This document shows positions 1 to 7,986 of a stretch of 36,583 nucleotides of DNA, in pieces. A program made the translations under genes and the position numbers. The stretch comes from Dactylosporangium sp. Its GTDB lineage: Bacteria > Actinomycetota > Actinomycetes > Mycobacteriales > Micromonosporaceae. The stretch covers positions 1 to 36,583 of the forward strand of contig JABDRL010000321.1 in assembly GCA_013041765.1 (NCBI GenBank), in the 5' to 3' direction. Below the pieces are notes generated by a model. It had not been told where the DNA came from. It did not search any database and saw only the letters and a program-made list of their open reading frames with translations. Position 1 is the first letter of the stretch, and each line of letters starts with the position of its first letter.

Positions 1-3000
1 GGGCGGCATCGCCCGGTGCGGGGTCCCGGCCAGGGCGACGGTCGCGCCTCCGGCCCGGATCCGGTCGGCGATGTCCCGGGCGACCAGCCACTGCTGGACC
101 GACCGGTCGACGAACGTGAACCGGTCCGCCCGGTCGGGTGTGAGCAGGGTGCCGGCGGCCAGCAGCCGGGCCGCCTCGGTGCGACCGGCCCGCCACCGGT
201 CGCCCCGACCGGTCAACCGGGCGAGCAGGTCGGCGGCGGCGCCGAGCAGGTCGGCGTCCAGCGCGGTCTCGCCGGAGACCCACAGGCGCACCGCCAGCGC
301 GGTCAGCACCCGCTGGAGCTGCGCGGTGGACAGGCCGGGCAGGAAGCCGCGCCAGGATCTGCCCAGTTCCGCCGCGAGCCATATGGTGATCATCTCCTCG
401 TAGAGCCGGGCCAGCGTGACCCGCCCGGTCCCGGCGACCGCGGCCCGCAGCCGCTCGCCGTCGACGGTGGCGAGCCACCCCAGCGTGCGCGGGCTCCGGG
501 CGCCGGTCAGAAGCCCCTCGACCCGCCGCAGCAGGGTGAAGTGTTCGTCGGCCGGTCCCGGGCCGAGCCGCTGGCGGAACAGCGCCAGGGCCTGCTGGTG
601 GTTGAAGTCCTCGAGCGCCACCAGCCGCCGGTGCACCGGTGCCATATACGGGTCGACCAGGTTCGCGATGCCACCGATGAGGGACCGATCCCGGCTGACC
701 AGCACGATCCGGCCATGCTCTGCCAGAATCCGGCCCCACTCATCCCAGCGGATGCGCACACCTGACCGGCCGGCCGCCGCCACGAGGTCGTCCAGCCCGT
801 CGCACAGCAACGCCAGTCGCCCCTCCCGCAGCAGATACCGGATCTCGAGAAGGTTGATCCGGCGCTCCCCGCCGCGGGAGAGCTGCACCGCGATCAGCTC
901 GTCCGGCCGGGCCGCGAGGGCCGCGTCGAGCCGCTGGAGATCGACCAGGATCGGCACCGCCGGATCCCGGTCGGCGTGCATCCGCCGCGCCAACTCCCGG
1001 AGCAGGCAGGTCTTCCCCTGCCCCGGTGCGCCGACCACCCCGACCGCCACGCCTCGCGGCTTGGCGAACCACTCCCGTACCCGGCCGAGCAGATCGGGCA
1101 GGGGATCGCCGCGCGGCTGCGCATCCGGATCGGCGTCGGGTTCCCGGTACCGTTGCGGCACATAGTGCCCCGACTGCACGGTCGCGTCGCGCTCCAGCTC
1201 CGCGGCCTGCCGCCGCGCGTACCGCGCCAACTCGTCGCCGAGTTGGAAGGCGGGAAAACCCAGCACCCGCACCCCGAACCCACCGGCCCAGTCCCGCAGC
1301 TCATGATCGGGATCGTCACGACAGATCAGCAGGGCGTCCCGATCCGGGCCCCCGTCCGGCACCCGTTCCAGCACCTGGGAACGGAACCCCGCGACCGCGT
1401 CCCGGTTCGGTGCCGCGTCGTAGACCCCGACACAGCTGACCGGGGACCGCCCGTGCTCGCCGAGCTCGGTGAGCAGCAGGTACCCCGCGTACTCCGGGGG
1501 CCGCCGGCCCGGCCAGGGATGCCGGGCAGCGGCGGCCTCCGGGTGGCGCACCCGGTACACCTCGGCGACCCTGTCCAGCAGACTGTCAGCCGCCGCGATC
1601 GGGGTGGCGGCGGCAGGATCATCGGGCTCCGGAGCTGGGTGCCACCAGTGGTCACCGAGCCCGTGGCCGGCACCACCGGTGTCCCACGCGCCGAGCCACC
1701 GCTCCGGCGGCCGCTGGGTGGCCCGGAGCGTCCCCGGCCGCAGGTCGACCAGTTGGTATCCGCTGCCGGCGCCGGCGCCGATCACCGAAACGCCGGTGTC
1801 CCGCAACTCCCGGACCTCGCCCCGGTAGCCGTGCAGCAGCAGGTCGACGCGGGAGGCGAGGCGATCGGCGAGATCGGTCGCGTCCCGTATCCCGGCCGCG
1901 CCACCGGGATCGGCGGTCGGATCGTGGTGCAGCACCCCCAGCCGCAGCCAGCCGCGACGCCGATAGCCGTGCAGCCGCTCGGCGAACCAGGACAGCTGGT
2001 CGGGGCCGAGCCAGCCATAGCGGTCCGCCTCCCGGTGGCTGACCGTGATCGTGGAGTTCAGGCCGGCGACGACGGTCCGCAGCGTCGGCAGTTCGGTGAG
2101 GTGCCAGGGGCGGTCCGGTTCGAGCACGGTCCCACCGAGGCGGGTCTGCATCGCGACCAGCGGCTGCCACTTCGGCCAGTACGGCAGGGTCGGTTCCGCC
2201 GAGCCGGCCTGCCGGTCCTGGAAGTACAGCCGGCTGCGGCCCTCGTTGGCGTCCAGCAGTCCGGGGACGATCACGATCCGGCTGTGGTCGAGGTCAAGCC
2301 CGGCGCGCAGGGCCTGCAGGAACTCGTACGCCCGCTCGTACTCCGCCGGTCGTGCCGTCTCGGCCAGGTTCCCGGTGACCACGACAAGGTCGACGCCGCA
2401 CCCCACCGGTGGCCTGGTTGCCAGGTCGGCCAGCAGATCGCGGGCCCGTTCGGTCGGGTCGGGCCGCAGATCGGCGCCGGGGCCGGCGATGGTGCGCCAC
2501 GGGTCGGGCAGGTGCAGGACAGTTAACCGTGCCGGTGGTTGCCCGGTGCCGGGTGGGGTGTCGAGGGTCGGGATCTCCTCGATCGGGGGCACCGGCCACG
2601 GTTTCCCGGTCAGCCGACGCAGCACGTGCGCATGGATCCGGGCGAACGGCTGGCGCAGCCCCGGCGCCGGCGCACCACCGGCGGGGAGGGAGGCCAGCGC
2701 CGCGAAGGAGGCACCGACCTGGTTGACCCGCTGCTCGATGTAGCGGGACACCGCGTCGACGACCCAGCGGCCCTCGGTCCGGGTGAGGGTGTCCAGCAGC
2801 ACGTCGCGGACCCCGGGCACGAACTCGTACTGCTGGTCGTCCGGCCCACCGCCCGCAACGGTCGGGGCCGGTTCGAGCAGCCCGCCGTAGACGACCTCGG
2901 CAAGGCTCGCGGGTGGCGAGCCGGGCAGGACCACAGCCTGGACCAGCCGCATCACGGCGACGTTGAGCGGAACGGCCGCTGCCAGGTAGCGGGCCAGGCG

Positions 3001-4260
3001 GAAGGCCTCCGCCGTCGCGCCCCCGCGGAAGGTCTGGACGAGCGCGACCGGATCCGCCGAGGCCACCGGCGACAGCGCGGGGGCGACCGCCGGCGGGGCG
3101 GTTGCTCCCGCTGCGGTCACGACCGCGTCGACGCCGTGGACGGCCTCGCCGGCGACGAGGTTGGCCCATGGCCGCAGCCGGTCCGGGTCGAGTTCGAGGA
3201 TCGGCACGGCGGTTGCCCCGGCCGGTAATGGCTCGTCGGGCCAGCGCGGGGTGAAGCGGTAGCGGGTGGTGGGGGCACCGGCGGCGACGGGGTGCAGGAG
3301 TCCCTCGGTCGGACGCAGGCCGGTGCGGTGCCACAGGTGGTCCGGCAGCGGCTGGAGGACCGCGACCGCCGCGTGGCGTGCCCAGCGGGCCAGCAGGCGC
3401 CCGATCACGCCAGTGTGCCAGACCCGCGCGACGCCGTCGCTGACGAGAAGGATCACCTGGTCGTGGGCGGCGCCGGCATGGATCGCCGGGGGCGGTGGTG
3501 TGGCGGCGACGCCCAGGCGCCGGCCGGTGCTGAGACTGATCGTGTCGTCGGGGCGCACGGCCAGGTGACGCACCCGGATGGTGCGGAACGCCCCCAGCTG
3601 CTCCAGCATCGCCTGGAGCTCGAACCCGAGCCGCCCCCAGACATTCGCGACCGAGCTGTGATCAAGCACCAGGATCAGGTCCAGCCACCGGTCCGGGACC
3701 GGCCGGGTCTGGGGGAGCCACGTCCGCCGTTCCGCGATCCACCGGGCGGTCAGCTGCTCGTCGATGTGGCGCCGATGGCGTGACGGCACCCGCCGCTTCA
3801 CCGGACGCAATGCCCGGATCAGCTCAAGGGTGCCGGGGAGGGCACTCGCGGTCCGGACCCGCAGCGGCGTGCCGGCGCTGAGCCGCGGCAACGACCGGGG
3901 CTGCCCCGCCTGGCCGCCCCGGCTGGAGCGTGGTGCCGCGGGTTCGGCCGGTCGGCGCTCCGCCGCCGGAAGGCTCAGGTCGACCTCGCCGGCCGCTGCG
4001 GTGGGACCGGCGGTCGAGGGGTGTGCTCCGCTGGCCGGTGCCGGTGCCGGTCTGGCCGGTTGCGGCGCGATCGGTTTCTCGCCGGACGGGGCACGAAGTG
4101 GTCGGTCGGTCCCGGCGTCGGGTCGATCGACGCTCGAAGCCGGGTGGAGGCCGCGCAGGTCGACGGTGGTGGCCAGCCAGAGTGCTTCGAGCAGGTGGTC
4201 GGCGTCCAGGTCGAGGCCGCAGGCGACCAGACGGGGAGTGAGCCGGTCGATCCCGGTCAC
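1..4260 (-). CDS. SAV_2336/vWA-like protein fused to calcineurin-like domain and NACHT-type NTPase (3' end beyond window)
   Basis: The frame is open from a GTG at 4260 to position 1, at least 1,420 codons, so the C-terminus lies outside the window. The GTG overlaps the MoxR stop by 4 nt (GTGA), which implies translational coupling. Residues 1-35 resemble the SAV_2336 N-terminus (LDADHLLEALWLA). A P/A-rich linker follows, then a vWA-like domain (about 190-400, LILVLDHSSVANVWG). Residues about 575-815 look like a calcineurin-type phosphoesterase whose metal motifs have decayed (HLPDPW, TGNLAE, VPGLLDAN, HGYRGE). An unassigned alpha/beta segment spans about 890-1000. A P-loop NTPase follows, with Walker A GAPGQGKT near 1075, Walker B LALLCDGLDDL near 1150 and sensor-like RIVLVSRD, then a winged-helix-like stretch. 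By family knowledge it is the sensor/effector hub of a MoxR-coupled conflict system. The substrate is unknown. Confidence 0.85.
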   Translation of the reverse strand, partial: MTGIDRLTPRLVACGLDLDADHLLEALWLATTVDLRGLHPASSVDRPDAGTDRPLRAPSGEKPIAPQPARPAPAPASGAHPSTAGPTAAAGEVDLSLPAAERRPAEPAAPRSSRGGQAGQPRSLPRLSAGTPLRVRTASALPGTLELIRALRPVKRRVPSRHRRHIDEQLTARWIAERRTWLPQTRPVPDRWLDLILVLDHSSVANVWGRLGFELQAMLEQLGAFRTIRVRHLAVRPDDTISLSTGRRLGVAATPPPPAIHAGAAHDQVILLVSDGVARVWHTGVIGRLLARWARHAAVAVLQPLPDHLWHRTGLRPTEGLLHPVAAGAPTTRYRFTPRWPDEPLPAGATAVPILELDPDRLRPWANLVAGEAVHGVDAVVTAAGATAPPAVAPALSPVASADPVALVQTFRGGATAEAFRLARYLAAAVPLNVAVMRLVQAVVLPGSPPASLAEVVYGGLLEPAPTVAGGGPDDQQYEFVPGVRDVLLDTLTRTEGRWVVDAVSRYIEQRVNQVGASFAALASLPAGGAPAPGLRQPFARIHAHVLRRLTGKPWPVPPIEEIPTLDTPPGTGQPPARLTVLHLPDPWRTIAGPGADLRPDPTERARDLLADLATRPPVGCGVDLVVVTGNLAETARPAEYERAYEFLQALRAGLDLDHSRIVIVPGLLDANEGRSRLYFQDRQAGSAEPTLPYWPKWQPLVAMQTRLGGTVLEPDRPWHLTELPTLRTVVAGLNSTITVSHREADRYGWLGPDQLSWFAERLHGYRRRGWLRLGVLHHDPTADPGGAAGIRDATDLADRLASRVDLLLHGYRGEVRELRDTGVSVIGAGAGSGYQLVDLRPGTLRATQRPPERWLGAWDTGGAGHGLGDHWWHPAPEPDDPAAATPIAAADSLLDRVAEVYRVRHPEAAAARHPWPGRRPPEYAGYLLLTELGEHGRSPVSCVGVYDAAPNRDAVAGFRSQVLERVPDGGPDRDALLICRDDPDHELRDWAGGFGVRVLGFPAFQLGDELARYARRQAAELERDATVQSGHYVPQRYREPDADPDAQPRGDPLPDLLGRVREWFAKPRGVAVGVVGAPGQGKTCLLRELARRMHADRDPAVPILVDLQRLDAALAARPDELIAVQLSRGGERRINLLEIRYLLREGRLALLCDGLDDLVAAAGRSGVRIRWDEWGRILAEHGRIVLVSRDRSLIGGIANLVDPYMAPVHRRLVALEDFNHQQALALFRQRLGPGPADEHFTLLRRVEGLLTGARSPRTLGWLATVDGERLRAAVAGTGRVTLARLYEEMITIWLAAELGRSWRGFLPGLSTAQLQRVLTALAVRLWVSGETALDADLLGAAADLLARLTGRGDRWRAGRTEAARLLAAGTLLTPDRADRFTFVDRSVQQWLVARDIADRIRAGGATVALAGTPHRAMPP

Positions 4261-5315
4261 AGCTGCGATCCGGAGGTGTTCAGCTGCTGGAACACCGCCC
4301 GCACGACCGCGTCCCACGGCAGCTCCGTATCGCCGGCACCGGCCTGGTACCGCAGGTACACCGCGTTGAGTAGCTGGTCGGTGGCGAGCTGGCCCTGGTC
4401 GCGGCAGTCGAGGAATTCCTCGACGAGATCGGCCGCAGCGGCGGCGGTCGGGGCATCGAGGTGGGCCTCGACGATCGTCGTGATCCGCTCCCGGTCCGGC
4501 CTGGACAGCTTCAGCCGCACGCAGCGGCGCAGGAATGCCGGCGGGAACTCGCGGTCGCCGTTGCTGGTCATCACCACGAACGGGAACGCGTGGCAGCGGA
4601 CCCGGCCCTCGACGACCGTCACGGGTGCCCCGGCATCATGGGGTCGGACCCGTACCATCGAGGTGGTGTCCGCGACCCGCAACAGCTCCGGGATCTCGTA
4701 CTCGCCTTCCTCGAAGACGTCGAGCAGATCGTTGGACAGATCGATGTCACTCTTGTCGATCTCGTCAATGAGCAGCACCCGGGGCAGGGCGAATGGGGCG
4801 ATGGCGGTACCGAGCGGACCGAGCCGCACGTACCGGCCGAGATTCTGGTACCGCGGAGCGCCGAGTGGCTCGCCCCGGGTCCGGCCCGTGCCGGTGCGGC
4901 CGTGCCGATCGGCGATGCCGGCCTCCTCGACCCGCCCGATCGCGTCGTACTGGTACAGGCCGTCGCGCAGCACCGTCCTGCTCGTGATAGACCAGCGCAG
5001 GACCGAGCCGAGTCGCAGCTCCTGGGCGACCGCGTAGGCCAGCTCCGACTTGCCGGTCCCCGGCTCGCCGGTCACCAGCAGCGGCCGGCGCAGGTGCAGC
5101 GCGATGTTGACCATCCGGACCGCTTCCGGGTCCGGCCGGTACGACAGTGCCCTGGTCCGGTGCTGCGGGCGCCGCCCGACCGGCGCATCGCGGGCGACTT
5201 CGTGGACCGGACCGCCGTCGAACGCCCGCCACGGCGGCGGGTCGGACAGCCGCAGGATCGGGTCGTCGGTGTCGTCGCGGGCCGGGAGTCCCCGGTAGAT
5301 CTCGAACTCAGGCAT
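4257..5315 (-). CDS. MoxR-family AAA+ ATPase
   Basis: A 352-residue AAA+ ATPase. Visible motifs are Walker A GEPGTGKS (83-90), Walker B LLIDEIDK (181-188) and sensor 1 MTSNGDREFPPAFLRRC (249-265), all intact. I chose the ATG at 5315 (MPEFEIYRGL) because the longer upstream reading is an arginine/serine-rich shadow of the protease gene. This start overlaps the upstream protease stop by 8 nt, and the gene's own stop overlaps the next start by 4 nt. MoxR proteins remodel or activate vWA-domain partners by ATP hydrolysis. The partner here is most likely the vWA-like protein encoded directly downstream. Catalytic residues look complete, so activity is expected. Confidence 0.93.
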   Translation of the reverse strand: MPEFEIYRGLPARDDTDDPILRLSDPPPWRAFDGGPVHEVARDAPVGRRPQHRTRALSYRPDPEAVRMVNIALHLRRPLLVTGEPGTGKSELAYAVAQELRLGSVLRWSITSRTVLRDGLYQYDAIGRVEEAGIADRHGRTGTGRTRGEPLGAPRYQNLGRYVRLGPLGTAIAPFALPRVLLIDEIDKSDIDLSNDLLDVFEEGEYEIPELLRVADTTSMVRVRPHDAGAPVTVVEGRVRCHAFPFVVMTSNGDREFPPAFLRRCVRLKLSRPDRERITTIVEAHLDAPTAAAAADLVEEFLDCRDQGQLATDQLLNAVYLRYQAGAGDTELPWDAVVRAVFQQLNTSGSQL

Positions 5316-7221
5316 GGAGGTGCCGCCTCTCGTTCGGGGACACCAGCACCGATCCGGTCGGCCGCCGCCCGGGGTCGTCCCAGAGCAGGACGATGTCGTT
5401 GCCGCAGTGGTCGTCGTCGCCCCCGATGACCGCGGTGTAGCGGATGCGGCGCACCCGCTCGGGCACCTCCTCCCGGCGCGTGTCGCGCAGGGCGTCCCGC
5501 ACCGCGACGTGCAGCTGCCTGCCACGGCAGGTGTCATGCGGGCGATCCGGTGCCCCGGTGCAGCCCCGGCGGCGCCACACCATGACGGGCACGCCCTCCG
5601 CGACCCCGGCGTCGAGGACCACCTTCGCCGCCGGATGCCGCACCGGGTAGGGCAGCAGCAGTAGGGCCGCCAGCGCGTCGTCGGGTTGGAGCATGGCGGT
5701 CATCTGCTCAGGGCTGGGCCGCTCGGTGCAGGCCAGCGGGCGCAGCGCCGCAGCCATGTCCCTGCCGTCGAGTGCCCCCCAGCGCCGTTCCCACCGCCAG
5801 TACCGTCCGGTGCCGGGACTGGCGTCGAAGCGGTCCAGGGCTCGCACCACGACCGGGTGTCTGAGCCCGAAACCAATCGACCGGCTCGATCCCGGCTCGA
5901 CCGGCCAGCGATCGACCGCCTCGTCCATGAGCTCGAACGGCACGATGAACTCGATCATCGTGGGATGTTCTCCCCCTGCGGTCTGCTCCACCAGGTCCGG
6001 CAGTAACTCCCGAAGGCGTTGATAGACCCGCTCCAGCGGTGCGGGCCGCTGGTCCGCAGCGACTTGGGGGGCATCCGTTTCGTCGAGATATCGCCAGATC
6101 ATGTACCGGTACCGGCTGCTGGTCCTGGTCACCGGCCTGATGCAGACCATGACCGATGGCGTCGGCCGCGGCGGGGGCGGTTCGCCGTCCGGCGGGTGCG
6201 CCAGGGTTGCCTCCACCTGGTCGGAGAGCCCCAACCGCGCCGCAACGCGCACAACCCACCACCGCAACTGGTCGGCGACATCGGAGGGCTCGGCCACCCG
6301 GGCGAGGTCGATGGCGTAGGTCAGCGGGTACGGCAGGGACTCGGCCGGATCGACCAGAACGGCCAGTTCGCTCACCACGTCCCGGTAGTCGCGCAGCGGA
6401 TGCTGCGGTTCCGGGGTCACCGGGCCGGCTATCCGGTGGTATGTGGCCAGGTGCCGCTGGGGTTGCGGATCGGCCGGCAGCCGCATGGTGGTCGCGATCA
6501 GCTCGCGCTCGGTGGCCCGATCGATCCCGCCGTCCGGTGGTGGAAGCCGGTCGGCAAGGTTGGTCCATCGCCGGTTGCACCGATGGTATCGATCATGGTT
6601 GTCCCATAATGTCCGGGAACTGGTGCAGTCGAGCAGGTGTCGCAGGCCGCGCACCGGGACCGCCACCCCGCCCCCGGCTGGCTGATGCACGGTCCTGGTC
6701 GCCTTCGTCACCGCGCAGACCCCGCCGGTGGCCCCGTCGAGGACCGGGGCACCGGACATGCCGGGGGTGATCTCGTCGCCGTTTAGCCGGATCATCCGAT
6801 CGTTGAGACCGCCGAACGTGAACCGCCCGTCCACACCGACGATCTCGGAGCCGTAGTTCTGGGCATGGCCGGCGACGGCCAGGGTCGTGCCGGAGTTCGG
6901 CAGGTGATCGTCCAGCAGTACCACCGGGTGCTGCCATTGCGGGGAGACGGTGACCAGCGCGAGATCCGGGTAGGGGGCGATCCTCGATCGCCCGGCCCGG
7001 GGCGAGGCGCGTCGCACCACACCGTCGATGCCCCGCCCCCGCCAGCGGACGGTGACCCGATCACCCGCGTCGCCGGCGACGTGCGCGCAGGTGAGCACGG
7101 TGTCCTGGGCGATGAAAAAGCCACTGCCGCGAAACCCGCCATCGCCGCCGTTGTCCGTGGTGCCGCGGACCTGGACGACGCAGTCGCGGACCAGGCCGAT
7201 CAGCTGATCGATCGCTCCCAC
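5308..7221 (-). CDS. Trypsin-like serine protease with VMAP-C-type C-terminal region
   Basis: 637 residues from a GTG at 7221. The N-terminal ~200 residues form a trypsin-like fold with a full triad: His47 (LTCAHVAG), Asp85 (YPDLALV) and Ser156 (TPGMSGAPV). There is no signal peptide, so it acts in the cytoplasm. Residues about 215-345 are a helical linker resembling effector-associated modules. The C-terminal ~280 residues carry conserved hydrophobic blocks (MIEFIVPFELMDEAV, GNDIVLLWDDPG) that I match to the VMAP-C domain of vWA-MoxR-associated proteins. Family context suggests proteolysis of a host or invader protein once the NTPase partners signal. It follows the Trypco1 gene by 17 nt and overlaps the MoxR gene by 8 nt. 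Confidence 0.88.
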   Translation of the reverse strand: MGAIDQLIGLVRDCVVQVRGTTDNGGDGGFRGSGFFIAQDTVLTCAHVAGDAGDRVTVRWRGRGIDGVVRRASPRAGRSRIAPYPDLALVTVSPQWQHPVVLLDDHLPNSGTTLAVAGHAQNYGSEIVGVDGRFTFGGLNDRMIRLNGDEITPGMSGAPVLDGATGGVCAVTKATRTVHQPAGGGVAVPVRGLRHLLDCTSSRTLWDNHDRYHRCNRRWTNLADRLPPPDGGIDRATERELIATTMRLPADPQPQRHLATYHRIAGPVTPEPQHPLRDYRDVVSELAVLVDPAESLPYPLTYAIDLARVAEPSDVADQLRWWVVRVAARLGLSDQVEATLAHPPDGEPPPPRPTPSVMVCIRPVTRTSSRYRYMIWRYLDETDAPQVAADQRPAPLERVYQRLRELLPDLVEQTAGGEHPTMIEFIVPFELMDEAVDRWPVEPGSSRSIGFGLRHPVVVRALDRFDASPGTGRYWRWERRWGALDGRDMAAALRPLACTERPSPEQMTAMLQPDDALAALLLLPYPVRHPAAKVVLDAGVAEGVPVMVWRRRGCTGAPDRPHDTCRGRQLHVAVRDALRDTRREEVPERVRRIRYTAVIGGDDDHCGNDIVLLWDDPGRRPTGSVLVSPNERRHLHA

Positions 7222-7238
7222 CGCCGCCCCTCCCGGAC

Positions 7239-7586
7239 TCAGCGGGAATCTGTCGCCGGAGGTGCCTCAGCAGGTGCGGGTTCCTCAGCACCCCACGTCA
7301 TGGTGACCTTGATCCCGGCCTTACCGCCGACCCCACATAGCGCCGCGACGAGCCCCCGGTTGCCGAGCGTCAGCTCAAGGCCGAACTCCGTAGTGATCCG
7401 ATCAGGTTTGACAGCGCTGAGGCCGGCCATGAGTTCGGCGGCGACCCATCGCGTTGCCTCGGCGATCCCGGGGATGTCCGCGATCCGTTCGGAAACGCCC
7501 ACGTCCCTCGGAACATCAGCGGCTTCGACGCTGACCCACATTGTGCGGCTATCGGGCAGTTGGACCTCGACAAGCTCACGCACCAT
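7239..7586 (-). CDS. Trypco1 (CU044_2847 family) small protein
   Basis: 115 residues starting at MVRELVEVQL (ATG at 7586). A longer frame reaches 7709 but its first ~40 residues look non-coding. The protein matches the trypsin-co-occurring domain 1 pattern: an N-terminal beta strand, a central helix, the conserved block ITTEFGLELT and a final strand IKVTMTWG. These proteins occur beside trypsin-like proteases in predicted conflict systems and may act as adaptor, inhibitor or substrate. The role is not proven. It is the first gene of the four-gene minus-strand operon, so its upstream region should hold the operon promoter. Confidence 0.85.
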   Translation of the reverse strand: MVRELVEVQLPDSRTMWVSVEAADVPRDVGVSERIADIPGIAEATRWVAAELMAGLSAVKPDRITTEFGLELTLGNRGLVAALCGVGGKAGIKVTMTWGAEEPAPAEAPPATDSR

Positions 7587-7986
7587 CGCCCTCCGTTCAC
7601 AAGCAGGTGACTCTTCGCACCAATGTAATGCCCTACAGACGCCCACAGAAGTGTCCCGTCCCCCGAACGACGGTGTCCGATACCAGCACGCTCGATGGGC
7701 CACCACCAACCCTCTCAGGTTTCACCGCCCTAGATGATCATGTTTCGATTGCGGCCCAGAACGCGAGGAAAGTACGGATTTCTTCGGGGAGTTGGCTGGT
7801 AGCGCTGGTCGTGGGCCTGGAGTCGATGCTTTTCGGCGATGATCACGATGGAGAAGCCGCGATCCTTCCAACGAAGCGTGCTCCACCTTCAGCGGCAGCA
7901 TGCTCAGATGACCCAACGATCGTCCTGCCCCACATGGGCCACTCGGTGTTCCCGCTCCCCCTGGCACGCGGCTCGGCTTCGCCCGG
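7587..7986. other. Intergenic region upstream of the conflict operon
   Basis: About 400 bases between the end of the RNA-repair operon and the start of Trypco1, both on the minus strand. I see no convincing ORF and no clear terminator. By position it should contain the promoter of the four-gene operon, but I cannot point to a reliable -35/-10 pair. Confidence 0.5.

Noticed and set aside
16-3783. Long plus-strand frames (249, 516, 229 and 163 codons) over the left 3.8 kb
   Set aside because: They lie opposite the continuous minus-strand SAV_2336/NACHT frame, are rich in Arg/Pro/Gly/Gln and show no domain. They are GC-rich shadow frames.
7680-7920. Possible transposase tail on the minus strand (LPEEIRTFLAFWAAIET-like)
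   Set aside because: The frame is closed by a stop just upstream and too short to compare with any family, so I could not support it.
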